64,000 nucleotides of DNA. Source: Betaproteobacteria bacterium. Its GTDB lineage: Bacteria > Pseudomonadota > Gammaproteobacteria > Burkholderiales > Burkholderiaceae_C. The position numbers and the translations under genes are program-made. Location: the NCBI GenBank assembly GCA_025356445.1, contig JANXSZ010000001.1, forward strand, positions 62,001 to 126,000, read 5' to 3'. Positions 8,990 through 17,506 of the stretch are shown here, piece after piece. Below the pieces are notes generated by a model. That model did no database searches. It was not told where the DNA came from and saw only the letters and a list, made by a program, of their open reading frames with translations. The first letter of the stretch is position 1. Each line of letters opens with the position of its first letter.

Positions 8990-9598
8990 TCAGGTCTCGG
9001 TTGAATCAGGCGTTTGTGTTTTCAGCAGTTGCTGTAACGCTGCCAAGTCACCACGTGGCACGCGCCCATGGCTGTCGGGGCGGAGTGCGCCGCGCAAATC
9101 GTCATAGTCGTACACCATCAAATGCACCCCAATCATCTCACCCAACGTCCGGCACGTCGAGCGGGTGCTGAGCGCCTCCACTGACTCACCCCTGAAACCC
9201 ATGATGGTGCGCGGCTCGTAGTCAACGCGGTGGTTGATCAGCGCGATCTCTGCGGATTTGCAATCATCGCAAAACAGCTGAATGTAAATATCGGACAAGC
9301 GTGTTGCCGTCCCCTGCCACACCGCACCGGCCAGGTGCGGTCGAAACGCTTGCATTCGCTCCATCCAGGTCAGCGCCAGCGCCCGCAGTGCGGCTAACTC
9401 ACCAGGTTGGGTATCAGCGCAGTAGAGGGCGATGTACTCTCGCACTGCCACATCCACCGCATCGTTATCAGGCAATGCTGTGCGAGTGGGTAAGCCCATG
9501 GACTTAACCGCTCGACGCTTGGCCGGGCCGTACTCCAGCCCCTCCTCAACCACAAGGCTTGCGGCGGCGGCGGCGATTTCGGATTTCAAGCTGTCCAT
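8990..9598 (-). CDS. Conserved uncharacterised protein adjacent to mpl
   Basis: Soluble 202-residue protein without signal peptide or membrane segment. The N-terminus is a predicted helical segment (EIAAAAASLVVEEGLEYGPAKRRAVK), the middle a second helical block with WMERMQAFRPHL, then a beta-rich part with RLSDIYIQLFCDDCKSAEIALI and a C-terminal VHLMVYDYDDLRGALRP. I do not recognise an enzymatic motif with certainty; the IQLFCDD-KSAEIALI block is faintly reminiscent of nucleotidyltransferase folds, but that is a guess. From memory, homologues sit between tlpA and mpl in many Burkholderiales. Similar proteins have been labelled as muramate ligases, probably from their neighbour, and the sequence does not support that. 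Confidence 0.75.
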   Translation of the reverse strand: MDSLKSEIAAAAASLVVEEGLEYGPAKRRAVKSMGLPTRTALPDNDAVDVAVREYIALYCADTQPGELAALRALALTWMERMQAFRPHLAGAVWQGTATRLSDIYIQLFCDDCKSAEIALINHRVDYEPRTIMGFRGESVEALSTRSTCRTLGEMIGVHLMVYDYDDLRGALRPDSHGRVPRGDLAALQQLLKTQTPDSTET

Positions 9599-9697
9599 GG
9601 GGGGACATTTTGCCCGGATTCCCCCTTGAGTGTCGCGGGCTTACCGCCTAAAGTAGCCCTTGCCCCCCAAAACCAAAACAGCACTGGAGACAAACTT

Positions 9698-11353
9698 ATG
9701 ACGCCCCCGAAAAGAATAAAGAGCACGATGATGCCAGCCCCCCTCTCGCTCAACCACCTGCTGGAGCGTGCAGGCACCCTGTTTGGCGACAACGTCATCG
9801 TCTCGCGCTTGCCAGACAAATCGCTCACCCAGCACAGCTACCGCCAATTCCACCGACGCACCCGCGCCCTGGCCTCGGCGCTGCAAAACTTGGGCTTGCA
9901 AAAAGGCGAGCGCGTGGCAACCCTCAGCTGGAACCATTACGCACATTTGGAATGCTACTTCGGCATCCCCGCAGCGGGTGGCGTGATGCACACGCTGAAC
10001 CTGCGTCTGTCGCCCGACGAACTCGGCTGGATTGCAGACAACGCGCAAGACCGTTTTTTGATCGTCGATGACGTGCTGCTACCGCTCTACCGCCAGTTCG
10101 CACACCTGCACCGGTTTGAGAAAGTCATCATCGTGCCATTCTCAGGCCAGCCGTTAGACACCACAGTGCTGGCCGAATACGCCGACTACGAAGCCCTGCT
10201 GGCAGGCGCCGACCCTGACAACTTTGTCTACGCCGAGCATGACGAAAACGACCCCATCGCCATGTGCTACACCTCGGGCACCACCGGGCGACCCAAGGGC
10301 GTGGTGTATTCACACCGCTCAACGATTTTGCACACGTTGGTGGGCTGCCTGGCCGACATTTGGGGACTCAAAGGCACGGATGTGGTGCTGCCCGTTACCC
10401 CCATGTTCCACGCCAACTGCTGGGGCCTGCCCTATGCAGCGGTGATGCTGGGCGTGAAACTCGTCTTCCCCGGCCCGCATTTACACCCCGAGGATTTACT
10501 GGACTTGATGCAACTGGAGCCACCCACCCTCTCTTTGGGCGTACCCACCATATGGATGAGCTTGATCCAGGCCTACGACCGTGGCCTCACAGATCACCCC
10601 GGACGCTGGAAGCTGCCCCAAGGGATGCGTTCGCTGGTAGGGGGTGCAGCAGTCCCCGAAGCCCTGATCCGTGCGTTTGACAAGCACGGCATCTGGATTT
10701 TGCAAGGCTGGGGTATGACCGAAACCTCACCGCTGGCAACCGTCTCTTACCCCAAAGCTGAACTCAAAAATGCATCCATGGACGAGCGCTATCGCCGCGC
10801 AGCCATGGCAGGCGTGCCCGTGCCACTGGTGGACTTGCGCATCCAGGACGATGACGGTCAGACCCGTCCCTGGGACGGCCACAGCGCAGGTGAAATCCAG
10901 GTGCGAGGCCCCTTCATCACAGCCAGCTACCACGAGGTGCCCATTGAGGCCGATAAATTCACGTCCGACGGCTGGCTGCGCACCGGGGATGTGGCCACCG
11001 TGGATACCATGGGCTTCCTTAAAATCACCGACCGCACCAAAGACCTTATCAAATCCGGCGGTGAATGGATCAGCTCGGTCGATCTGGAAAACGCCCTGAT
11101 GGCCTACCCTGCCATCGCTGAAGCCGCCGTCATCGCCATCCCCGACGAGAAATGGAGCGAACGCCCTCTCGCCTGTATCGTCATGAAGTCCGGCCAACCC
11201 GCCCCAACCACAGCAGAGCTGAACGCCCATTTGCTGAGCTGCAGCTTCGCAAAATGGCAACTGCCCGACCGTTATGAAGTCATCGACGCCGTGCCACGCA
11301 CCTCCACGGGCAAGTTTTGGAAGATGAAACTGCGCGAACGCTTCCCACACTAA
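9698..11353 (+). CDS. Medium/long-chain fatty acid-CoA ligase (AlkK-like)
   Basis: AMP-forming acyl-CoA synthetase of about 551 residues; it activates a carboxylic acid to acyl-AMP and then acyl-CoA in the cytoplasm. The phosphate-binding loop [15 protein letters not shown], the GWGMTETSP motif, the hinge [12 protein letters not shown] and the C-terminal catalytic lysine in [13 protein letters not shown] are all present. The overall layout ([22 protein letters not shown] at the start) matches medium-chain AlkK-type enzymes. I chose the ATG at 9698 because GGAGA precedes it by 7 bases; the ATGs at 9728 and 9731 are alternatives closer to the typical family start. It is divergent from the uncharacterised gene, sharing a 99-bp promoter region. 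Confidence 0.9.
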   Translation: MTPPKRIKSTMMPAPLSLNHLLERAGTLFGDNVIVSRLPDKSLTQHSYRQFHRRTRALASALQNLGLQKGERVATLSWNHYAHLECYFGIPAAGGVMHTLNLRLSPDELGWIADNAQDRFLIVDDVLLPLYRQFAHLHRFEKVIIVPFSGQPLDTTVLAEYADYEALLAGADPDNFVYAEHDENDPIAMCYTSGTTGRPKGVVYSHRSTILHTLVGCLADIWGLKGTDVVLPVTPMFHANCWGLPYAAVMLGVKLVFPGPHLHPEDLLDLMQLEPPTLSLGVPTIWMSLIQAYDRGLTDHPGRWKLPQGMRSLVGGAAVPEALIRAFDKHGIWILQGWGMTETSPLATVSYPKAELKNASMDERYRRAAMAGVPVPLVDLRIQDDDGQTRPWDGHSAGEIQVRGPFITASYHEVPIEADKFTSDGWLRTGDVATVDTMGFLKITDRTKDLIKSGGEWISSVDLENALMAYPAIAEAAVIAIPDEKWSERPLACIVMKSGQPAPTTAELNAHLLSCSFAKWQLPDRYEVIDAVPRTSTGKFWKMKLRERFPH

Positions 11354-11439
11354 GATCGCTCTCACGCTTCACTGAAGGGGCCTGTGCTCCTTGAGGATGC
11401 ATGACAGGGCTCCACGGTGCCCGCCGATAATGCGTCCCC

Positions 11440-12918
11440 ATGCACATACACATCCTAGGCATTTGCGGCACCTTCATGGGTGGCCTCGCCGCATTGGCGC
11501 GCGTTGCGGGTCACAAAGTCACCGGTTGCGACACTGGCGTTTATCCCCCCATGAGCGACCAGTTGCGCGCCTTGGGCATTGAGTTGATCGAAGGCTTTGG
11601 CGCAGACCAACTCGCCCTAAAGCCTGACATGTTCGTGATAGGCAACATTGTCTCCCGCGTCCACTTGAACGACGGCACTCCGAAATTCCCGCTGATGGAA
11701 GCCATTCTCAGCGCCGGTCTGCCCTACACCAGCGGGCCACAGTGGTTGTCCGAACATGTGCTGGCAGGCCGCCATGTGTTGGCTGTGGCCGGTACGCATG
11801 GCAAAACAACCACCACAGCCATGCTGAGCTGGATACTGGAAGACACTGGCCGCACACCCGGCTTCCTGGTGGGCGGCGTGCCACTGAACTTCGGCGTCTC
11901 CGCACGTTTAGGCAGCGCTTCAAGCCCAGGCCTTCGCCCGCTGTTTGTCATCGAAGCCGATGAGTACGACACCGCTTTCTTCGACAAACGTTCCAAATTC
12001 GTCCACTACCGCCCCCGCACGGCGGTATTGAACAACCTGGAGTTCGACCACGCCGACATCTTCCCCGACCTTGCCGCCATCGAACGCCAGTTCCATCATT
12101 TGGTGCGTACCGTGCCCGGCATTGACGTGAGTGACAACGCGAACGCAGGCCGCATCAATTCCGGTCGAGTTATCGTGAACGGCCTAGAAGAAGCCCTCAC
12201 CCGCGTGCTGCACCAAGGCTGCTGGAGCGAGGTGCGCAGCTTTGGCAGCACGGTGTGTGATTTCACCGCTGCGGGCAGTCCCAGTGCGTTCGATGTGCTA
12301 CAAAAAGGAGAGTCAGTGGCCCATGTGGAATGGACGCTAAGCGGTGTCCACAATCAATTAAACGCCCTGGCCGCCATCGCCGCCGCAGAGCACGTTGGCG
12401 TCCCCCCCGCTGATGCAGCCCGCGCCCTGGGCCGCTTCCAGAACGTGCGCCGCCGCATGGAAGTGCGCGGCACCGTGGCCCGTACCACGGGCGACACCAC
12501 CCCCATCACTGTCTACGACGACTTCGCCCACCACCCCACAGCCATCCGCACCACGCTGGACGGTTTGCGCACACAGCTCAACGCAAAGAGTAAAAACCAT
12601 AGCAACCCACACCGTATCCTTGCGGTGTTCGAGCCTCGCAGCAACACCATGAAGCTGGGTGCGATGAAATCACAACTGCCCTGGAGCCTGGAATCCGCCG
12701 ACTTAGCCTTCTGCCACAGCGCAGGCCTAGACTGGGACGCCACCGCCGCCCTCACCCCCTTGGGGAACCGCGCCGTGGTCAGCAACCAATTAGACGAACT
12801 GATCGCCACCATCGTGGCAGCAGCCCTTCCCGGCGACCACATCGTGTGTATGAGCAATGGCGGGTTTGGGGGGGTGCATGGGAAGCTGCTGTCGAAACTC
12901 ACGCAAAGCATCTCGTAA
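11440..12918 (+). CDS. mpl: UDP-N-acetylmuramate:L-Ala-gamma-D-Glu-meso-DAP ligase
   Basis: Murein-recycling ligase that attaches the recovered tripeptide to UDP-MurNAc. It opens with the Rossmann motif HIHILGICGTFMGG typical of Mpl, has the Mur-ligase P-loop GTHGKTTTTAM at about residue 112, the central VIEADEYDTAFFDKRSKF, and the C-terminal domain with YDDFAHHPTAIRTTL and FEPRSNTMKLG. At 492 residues it is slightly longer than the roughly 457-residue E. coli enzyme. Part of the surplus is a stretch AKSKNHSNPH before RILAVFEPRSNT, coinciding with a degraded copy of the dispersed palindrome (12587-12603). Confidence 0.95.
   Translation: MHIHILGICGTFMGGLAALARVAGHKVTGCDTGVYPPMSDQLRALGIELIEGFGADQLALKPDMFVIGNIVSRVHLNDGTPKFPLMEAILSAGLPYTSGPQWLSEHVLAGRHVLAVAGTHGKTTTTAMLSWILEDTGRTPGFLVGGVPLNFGVSARLGSASSPGLRPLFVIEADEYDTAFFDKRSKFVHYRPRTAVLNNLEFDHADIFPDLAAIERQFHHLVRTVPGIDVSDNANAGRINSGRVIVNGLEEALTRVLHQGCWSEVRSFGSTVCDFTAAGSPSAFDVLQKGESVAHVEWTLSGVHNQLNALAAIAAAEHVGVPPADAARALGRFQNVRRRMEVRGTVARTTGDTTPITVYDDFAHHPTAIRTTLDGLRTQLNAKSKNHSNPHRILAVFEPRSNTMKLGAMKSQLPWSLESADLAFCHSAGLDWDATAALTPLGNRAVVSNQLDELIATIVAAALPGDHIVCMSNGGFGGVHGKLLSKLTQSIS
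12587..12603 (+). repeat. Degraded dispersed palindrome in mpl
   Basis: The right half (AAAAACCATAGC, followed by AAC) matches the ppc copy almost base for base, but the left arm reads AGAGT instead of GCTAC. It encodes part of a short insertion relative to typical Mpl proteins. Weaker evidence than the other copies. Confidence 0.35.
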
Positions 12919-12940
12919 AGTCTTCATGAGAATGTAGATA

Positions 12941-12969
12941 TTGACATCACGTACCGAAATCCGTACGCT
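12941..12969 (+). promoter_or_regulatory. Candidate promoter/operator of the yefM-yoeB pair
   Basis: A perfect TTGACA -35 box (12941-12946) stands 17 bases before TACGCT (12964-12969, weak -10). CGTAC at 12950-12954 and GTACG at 12963-12967 form an inverted repeat that overlaps the spacer and -10. YefM-type antitoxins are known to bind palindromes with a GTAC core, so this is a plausible autoregulatory operator. Confidence 0.55.
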
Positions 12970-12994
12970 TTACAGTCAAAACACAGGAAACCCC

Positions 12995-13237
12995 ATGCAA
13001 ACACTGACAGCCACCGAAGCCCGCACCAACCTGTACCGTCTCATGGACCAAGCTGCTGAGTCGCATGAGCCGATCAACATTGCAGGCAAGCGAAACAGCG
13101 TGGTGCTGGTGGCTTCGGAAGACTGGCAAGCTATTCAAGAAACGCTGTACTTGCTCGCGGTACCCGGAATGCGTGAATCCATCAAGGAAGGCATGGCCCA
13201 ACCTCTGGACGATTGTGCAACGGAGCTGGCTTGGTGA
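12995..13237 (+). CDS. yefM: Antitoxin, Phd/YefM family
   Basis: 80-residue type II antitoxin. It has the classic Phd/YefM N-terminal DNA-binding start MQTLTATEARTNLYRLMDQ and the conserved middle PINIAGKRNSVVLVASEDWQAIQETLYL, ending in a short acidic tail that would wrap the toxin. The ATG at 12995 has CAGGAA just upstream. The stop codon overlaps the GTG start of the toxin by 4 bases (GTGA), giving translational coupling. The antitoxin with its toxin is expected to repress its own promoter, located at 12941-12969. It lies downstream of mpl as a small acquired cassette. Confidence 0.93.
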   Translation: MQTLTATEARTNLYRLMDQAAESHEPINIAGKRNSVVLVASEDWQAIQETLYLLAVPGMRESIKEGMAQPLDDCATELAW

Positions 13238-13497
13238 CTTGGCAACTTGTTTTTACCAAACATGCCCAAAAGGATGCTCAGCATATCGCTGCTGCCGGGC
13301 TAAAGGCCAAAACGACAGCGCTGCTGGCAGTCATTCAAACCAACCCGTTTCAAGATCCACCACCGTATGAAAAACTGGTGGGGGATTTGTCAGGTGCCTT
13401 TTCGCGGCGCATCAACATTCAACACCGTCTGGTATACCAAGTGCTACAGGAGCAGCAAACCATCAAGGTTTTGCGGATGTGGTCGCACTATGAATAA
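13234..13497 (+). CDS. yoeB: Toxin, Txe/YoeB family endoribonuclease
   Basis: 87-residue RelE-fold ribosome-dependent mRNA interferase, the toxin partner of YefM. Starting at the GTG that overlaps the antitoxin stop, the residues important in E. coli YoeB fall in register: Glu46 in PPYEKL, Arg65 in IQHRLVY, and the C-terminal His85-Tyr86 in MWSHYE. The block LSGAFSRRI is also typical. All catalytic residues are kept, so the toxin looks intact. A hairpin at 13514-13538 follows. Confidence 0.93.
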   Translation: MTWQLVFTKHAQKDAQHIAAAGLKAKTTALLAVIQTNPFQDPPPYEKLVGDLSGAFSRRINIQHRLVYQVLQEQQTIKVLRMWSHYE

Positions 13498-13513
13498 GAA
13501 ACTGAAACAGGCT

Positions 13514-13538
13514 GCAACGCTTGCACCTTGAGCGTTGC
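13514..13538 (+). terminator. Candidate terminator hairpin after yoeB
   Basis: Perfect 8-bp inverted repeat GCAACGCT / AGCGTTGC with a 9-base loop, 16 bases after the yoeB stop. A T-tract (GATTTTT) follows 7 bases later, itself part of a small palindrome GATTTTTAAAATC. The spacing to the T-tract is longer than ideal, so function is uncertain. It would separate yoeB from the convergent sppA. Confidence 0.4.
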
Positions 13539-13556
13539 TTGCTACGATTTTTAAAA

Positions 13557-14615
13557 TCACCTCACCGCAGGCACTGACTTCAATGCCTTCACAGCACCCT
13601 CGCCCATCGCCGCGCCAAAGCGCTTGGCCAACCGCTCGGCCACGTTGTCGCGCCGGGTGTAGTCGATCAAATCCTCGGCCTTCACCACCTCGCGGGCAAC
13701 GAAATCGAGGTTACCGAGTTGATCCGCCAAGCCCATTTCCACGGCTTGCTGGCCTGTCCAAAACAAGCCACTGAAAATTTCAGGGGTTTCCTTCAGGCGC
13801 TTGCCGCGTCCGGCCTTCACCACGCTGATGAACTGCTGGTGAATTTGATCCAGCATGGCTTGGGCGAATTCACGCTGCTTTTCGGTTTGCGGGCTGTACG
13901 GGTCCATGAAGCCTTTGTTGACGCCAGCGGTCATCAGGCGGCGCTCAATGCCCAGTTTGTCCATGATGCCGGTGAAGCCAAAGCCGTCCATCAGCACGCC
14001 AATGCTGCCGACGATACTGGCTTTGTCCACGTAAATTTTGTCGGCAGCAACCGCGATGTAGTACGCGGCAGAAGCACAGGTCTCTTCAACCACGGCATAA
14101 ACCGGTTTTTTGTACTTGCCTTTGAGGCGAATGATTTCATCGTTGATGATGCCTGCCTGCACAGGGCTGCCACCGGGTGAATTGATGAGCAACACCACGG
14201 CTTGTGCGCCATCGTCCTCAAAGGCGGCGCGCATGGCAGAGACGATCAGCTCGGCACTGGCATCGCCACCAGACGCAATTTCGCCTTTGATTTCGACCAC
14301 TGCGGTGTGCGGCAAGCTTTTGTCGTTGACGGCGGTACCCCGGTACAGCAGCACCCAAGCCATGACCACAAAGAACGTGAGCCACGCCATGCGCACAAAA
14401 ACGCGCCAGCGACGGGCCGTTTTTTGCTCGGCCAAGGCAGAAAACGCCAGTTTCTCCAGCGTGCTCCGTTCCCAGTTGGTTTCACTGGCATTGCTTGCTT
14501 TGTTTTTAATAGCACCTGAAGCCGACTCAGCTTGCTCTATCGGTGCTTTTGGCTCGATAACGGTGGCAGGTTCAGTGGCAGCGCTGGCATCAGGCGTGGA
14601 ATTCGGATCGGTCAT
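13557..14615 (-). CDS. sppA: Signal peptide peptidase, S49 family
   Basis: Inner-membrane serine protease of 352 residues that degrades cleaved signal peptides. A disordered Ala/Glu-rich cytoplasmic N-terminus (about 1-55) precedes one transmembrane segment (about 70-90, WLTFFVVMAWVLLY) and a periplasmic S49 domain. The nucleophilic serine lies in ETCASAAYYIAVAADKIY and the general-base lysine in MTAGVNKGFMDPYSP, as in short SppA36-type enzymes. The variable N-terminus contains a copy of the dispersed palindrome (14497-14513), encoding AIKNKA. It lies 49 bases downstream of the Rieske gene and the two are probably co-transcribed. Confidence 0.93.
   Translation of the reverse strand: MTDPNSTPDASAATEPATVIEPKAPIEQAESASGAIKNKASNASETNWERSTLEKLAFSALAEQKTARRWRVFVRMAWLTFFVVMAWVLLYRGTAVNDKSLPHTAVVEIKGEIASGGDASAELIVSAMRAAFEDDGAQAVVLLINSPGGSPVQAGIINDEIIRLKGKYKKPVYAVVEETCASAAYYIAVAADKIYVDKASIVGSIGVLMDGFGFTGIMDKLGIERRLMTAGVNKGFMDPYSPQTEKQREFAQAMLDQIHQQFISVVKAGRGKRLKETPEIFSGLFWTGQQAVEMGLADQLGNLDFVAREVVKAEDLIDYTRRDNVAERLAKRFGAAMGEGAVKALKSVPAVR
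14497..14513 (-). repeat. Dispersed palindrome GCTAY-N7-RTAGC, copy in sppA
   Basis: On the coding strand it reads GCTAT, TAAAAAC, AAAGC: one arm is intact and the other has a single change. It lies in the disordered N-terminus of SppA, where an insertion would be tolerated. Confidence 0.5.
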
Positions 14616-14664
14616 GGTGTGGAAGGCTGAAAGCTGATAAATCGGACAGGGCCTGTGACAGGCG

Positions 14665-15120
14665 CTAAAAGCTGAGGGCTTTCAAGTTGTAGGCAGTATG
14701 CCAGTGGACTACGCCATCGAATTCTGACAGTTGTATTTTGACCAATCCACCCCGGCATGGCCCCCCTGCACAACGGCCTGTGTCCGGTTGGTAGAGCGCG
14801 CCATGGGTGGCGCAAATCAGCCACTGGCCGGTGAGGTCGTAAAACTTGTTGGGCTGGTAATCCATTTCCATGGCGACATGGGTGCAGCGGTTCAAGTAGG
14901 CCTGGGGTTTGCCGTCAAAGCGGATGGCAAAGGCACGGCAGGTTTGGCCCGCGTAAACCACATCGAATGGAATGGCGTCACCGCCATCGACCATATCGGC
15001 GCCGTTGCACAGGGGAATCTTCGGGTCCGTATCGGCCAGCGCTGGCGCAGAGGCGGTGTCGCTCACGGCGGAATCTGAGAAATCAAGCGATGTTTGCGAA
15101 AACCGAGGGTACTGCGCCAT
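14665..15120 (-). CDS. Rieske [2Fe-2S] domain protein
   Basis: 151-residue soluble ferredoxin-like Rieske protein. The cluster ligands are present as C-x-H in RCTHVAMEMD and C-x2-H in CATHGALYQPDTGRC, separated by 18 residues as in small Rieske ferredoxins. There is no transmembrane anchor or catalytic domain, so it is probably an electron carrier or part of an oxygenase-like system, substrate unknown. From recalled synteny, the order rluC-gph-Rieske-sppA is conserved in Burkholderiales, which suggests a housekeeping role. It begins 24 bases after the phosphatase stop codon. Confidence 0.88.
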   Translation of the reverse strand: MAQYPRFSQTSLDFSDSAVSDTASAPALADTDPKIPLCNGADMVDGGDAIPFDVVYAGQTCRAFAIRFDGKPQAYLNRCTHVAMEMDYQPNKFYDLTGQWLICATHGALYQPDTGRCAGGPCRGGLVKIQLSEFDGVVHWHTAYNLKALSF

Positions 15121-15144
15121 GGTTCAATCGTCCTCAAGCTTTGT

Positions 15145-15804
15145 TTAACCGTTCGCCAGCAGCCACTCGTGCAGTTCACGCACCGAATGGGCTATGAACA
15201 AAGGGTTCAGAGCGGCAAATGCGGCGCTCTCATGGGCACCGTAGCTCACGCCCACGCTAGGGCAACCGGCATTCAGCGCCATTTGCAAATCATGCGTGGT
15301 GTCACCAATCATCAGCGTGCGCGCTGGGGGTACGCCGAACTCGGCCATCAGCTCCTCCAGCATGCGCGGATTTGGCTTGCCCCGGGTTTCATCAGCGGTG
15401 CGGGAAGCGTCGAACACACCTTTCAGCTCAACGGCTTGCAGCGCATCGTCCAGCCCGCTGCGGCTTTTGCCGGTGGCCACGGCGAGTGTGTGCTGGCTGG
15501 TTTTCAGCGCGGCCAGCAAAGGCAGCACACCGTCAAAGAGCGCAATGTCGTTTTGATGGGCAATGTAATGGTGGCGGTAGCGCGCACCCAGCTCGGGGTA
15601 TTTGTCCGGCAACACATCGGGCGCAGCATGGGCGAGGGCGGCGCCCAGACTCATGCCAATCACATAGGAGGCAGCTTCATCGGTAGGCCGCTTACCGCCC
15701 ACATCCACCACAGCCGCCTGGATACAGCGGGTGATGAGCTGGGTGGAATCGAACAGTGTGCCGTCCCAGTCGAAGGCGATGAGGTCAAAGCGGCGTGGTT
15801 TCAT
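15145..15804 (-). CDS. HAD-family hydrolase, phosphoglycolate phosphatase-like
   Basis: 219-residue haloacid-dehalogenase phosphatase of the Gph/PGP branch. Motif I is FDWDGTLFDS (nucleophile Asp12, acid Asp14), motif II/III includes VATGKSRSGL and GKPNPRML, and motif IV is MIGDTTHDLQMALNAG. A helical cap follows motif I, as in subclass IA. The likely substrate is a small phosphoester such as 2-phosphoglycolate; that is family-level inference. I start it at the ATG at 15804, directly before KPRRFDLIAFDWDG, because an upstream extension in the same frame (to 15843) is not conserved-looking. It lies between rluC and the Rieske gene on the same strand. Confidence 0.88.
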   Translation of the reverse strand: MKPRRFDLIAFDWDGTLFDSTQLITRCIQAAVVDVGGKRPTDEAASYVIGMSLGAALAHAAPDVLPDKYPELGARYRHHYIAHQNDIALFDGVLPLLAALKTSQHTLAVATGKSRSGLDDALQAVELKGVFDASRTADETRGKPNPRMLEELMAEFGVPPARTLMIGDTTHDLQMALNAGCPSVGVSYGAHESAAFAALNPLFIAHSVRELHEWLLANG

Positions 15805-15890
15805 GGCGGGCTCAAGCAGGCAAGGGGGGGGGTGCAGCGACAAATGTCATGTTGACAAGCTATTGTCACCGCCAATCCGTTTAAGCGTGC

Positions 15891-16898
15891 TCAGGAAAAC
15901 GCCTGCAATTGCGCAGGTAATGCAGCCATCAACTCGGTACGGACGCCCGTTGCGGGATGGTTGAAACTCAGACGCCATGCGTGCAGGAACATGCGCTTCA
16001 ACCCGGCTTTGGCCAGCGCTTTGTTGGCCTCAAAGTCACCGTATTTATCGTCCCCGGCGATCGGGTGACCTGAACTGGCCAAATGCACGCGGATTTGGTG
16101 GGTGCGGCCGGTTTTGATGGTGACTTCAAGCAGGGTATGGTCTTTGAATTGCTTGGACACCTTCACCAAGGTGACTGAGCGCATTCCATCAGGGTGGTCT
16201 TTGGCCACCACCTTGACGCGGCGCTCACCTTCACTGCCATCGGGGTTGGTCAGCAGATATTTATGCAGTGGCGAGTCGATCACCTTCTTGTTCGCAGGCC
16301 AGTGGCCCAGCACCAATGCCAAATAGGTCTTGCCGGTTTCGCGCTCACGGAACTGGTCTTGCAGGTTAGTGAGTGCACTGCGTTTTTTGGCGATCAGCAG
16401 GATGCCGGAGGTTTCACGGTCAAGCCGATGCACCAGCTCCAAAAATTTAGCCTGAGGCCGTGCCATGCGCAGTTGCTCGATCACACCAAAACTCACACCA
16501 CTGCCGCCATGCACAGCCACGCCCGCCGGTTTGTCCAGGGCAATCAAGTGTTCGTCTTCTAACAAGACAGGGAATTCTTTGGGTGGTGCAGCGCGGGCAG
16601 CGGTGGCCATGGCATCGGCTTTTTCAGCAATGCGCTCAGACACGCGAACGGGCGGCAGCCGCACCACATCACCCAGCGCCAGCCGCGTGTCTGCGGCAGC
16701 CCGGCCTTTGTTGACGCGCACTTCACCGCTGCGGATGATGCGGTAGACATGGGTTTTGGGCACGCCTTTGAGTTCACGCATGAGGAAGTTGTCCAGCCGC
16801 TGGCCTTCACCGTTGTCGTCCACTGTAAGGAGTTTGACGGCGACAGGCGGCCCTGATGGGGACGGGGTCGGGAGATTAGCGCTTATAATGTTTTTCAC
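15891..16898 (-). CDS. rluC: 23S rRNA pseudouridine(955/2504/2580) synthase
   Basis: Isomerises three uridines of 23S rRNA to pseudouridine. An N-terminal S4 RNA-binding domain (RLDNFLMRELKGVPKTHVYRIIRSGEVRVNKGRA) is followed by the RluA-type catalytic domain with the catalytic aspartate in VHRLDRETSGILLIAKK and the late motifs RTHQIRVHLASSGHPIAGDDKYGD. The length of 335 residues fits. It is divergent from rne across a 635-bp gap, as in E. coli. Its first codons overlap a TATAAT on the plus strand that may belong to rne. Confidence 0.95.
   Translation of the reverse strand: MKNIISANLPTPSPSGPPVAVKLLTVDDNGEGQRLDNFLMRELKGVPKTHVYRIIRSGEVRVNKGRAAADTRLALGDVVRLPPVRVSERIAEKADAMATAARAAPPKEFPVLLEDEHLIALDKPAGVAVHGGSGVSFGVIEQLRMARPQAKFLELVHRLDRETSGILLIAKKRSALTNLQDQFRERETGKTYLALVLGHWPANKKVIDSPLHKYLLTNPDGSEGERRVKVVAKDHPDGMRSVTLVKVSKQFKDHTLLEVTIKTGRTHQIRVHLASSGHPIAGDDKYGDFEANKALAKAGLKRMFLHAWRLSFNHPATGVRTELMAALPAQLQAFS
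16884..16889 (+). promoter_or_regulatory. rne: Possible distal -10 box for rne
   Basis: A perfect TATAAT within the first codons of the divergent rluC gene. No convincing -35 box lies 16-18 bases upstream, so this is a weak candidate. In E. coli some rne promoters also lie far upstream towards rluC. Confidence 0.3.
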
Positions 16899-17095
16899 CA
16901 GCGTGTACAGCCAAGTTCTTGATTCTTTTAGAGTTTAGGGCAATTTGCAACACCCGCTGGCGGTTGATGCCGCTTGAGCCGCCCTGCCTGTAAACCCCAA
17001 CCGCACGTCTTTCAATGCCGTGCGCGCCGTGTAAGCCAGCCCCTCAAGTCGAGCTGACGCCCCAAGAAACACAAGAACCGGAATACCCCCTCGTT

Positions 17096-17117
17096 CGCTC
17101 ACAGTCTGCTGTGAGCG
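17096..17117 (+). promoter_or_regulatory. Hairpin 1 in the rne leader
   Basis: Perfect 9-bp stem CGCTCACAG / CTGTGAGCG with a TCTG loop. No T-run follows, so it is not a terminator. Confidence 0.6.
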
Positions 17118-17182
17118 TGCGAATTTGGAAAAAGAGCGAGACACAAGGTGTTGATTCTGCTGACCCGTTTAGCCTTTAGGTG

Positions 17183-17203
17183 GCTGGTATCCAAGATACC
17201 AGC
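17183..17203 (+). promoter_or_regulatory. Hairpin 2 in the rne leader
   Basis: Perfect 9-bp stem GCTGGTATC / GATACCAGC with a CAA loop. A second small palindrome, TGCCATTGGCA, follows at 17207-17217. Confidence 0.6.
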
Positions 17204-17252
17204 GCCTGCCATTGGCATGGATCAGCCCCAAGTGCGCCCCTACAGCGCACAG

Positions 17253-17275
17253 ATTGCTACAAATTTTATAGCAAT
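17253..17275 (+). repeat. Dispersed palindrome GCTAY-N7-RTAGC, copy in the rne leader
   Basis: ATTGCTA and TAGCAAT form a perfect 7-bp inverted repeat around nine A/T-rich bases; the core GCTAC-N7-ATAGC occupies 17256-17272. This is the only clear copy outside a coding region. Confidence 0.7.
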
Positions 17276-17470
17276 TCAACCACCCCACCTTCTCGCAACC
17301 CTCCACGCCCCCCCGCACAGATTGCCGCGTTAAATCACTTTTGGGATCCCCTTCCATGGGTTTGACACGGCACACGCTGGTATTGCGGAAACAGGGTCAT
17401 TCCTTTCGTTTCTAGGCGTCAGTTCAGGCATCGTTGGTTCATTCCGAACCCGTATTTGCTGAAAAGCACG

Positions 17471-17506
17471 GCGGCCCCGTTCACATACCCTCAGTGAACG
17501 GGCCGC
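17471..17506 (+). promoter_or_regulatory. Hairpin 3 close to the rne start
   Basis: A 13-bp stem (left arm 17471-17484 with one bulged C at 17475, right arm 17494-17506) closes a 9-base loop. It is the strongest structure in the leader and ends 27 bases before the ATG, just ahead of the ribosome-binding site. Confidence 0.65.
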
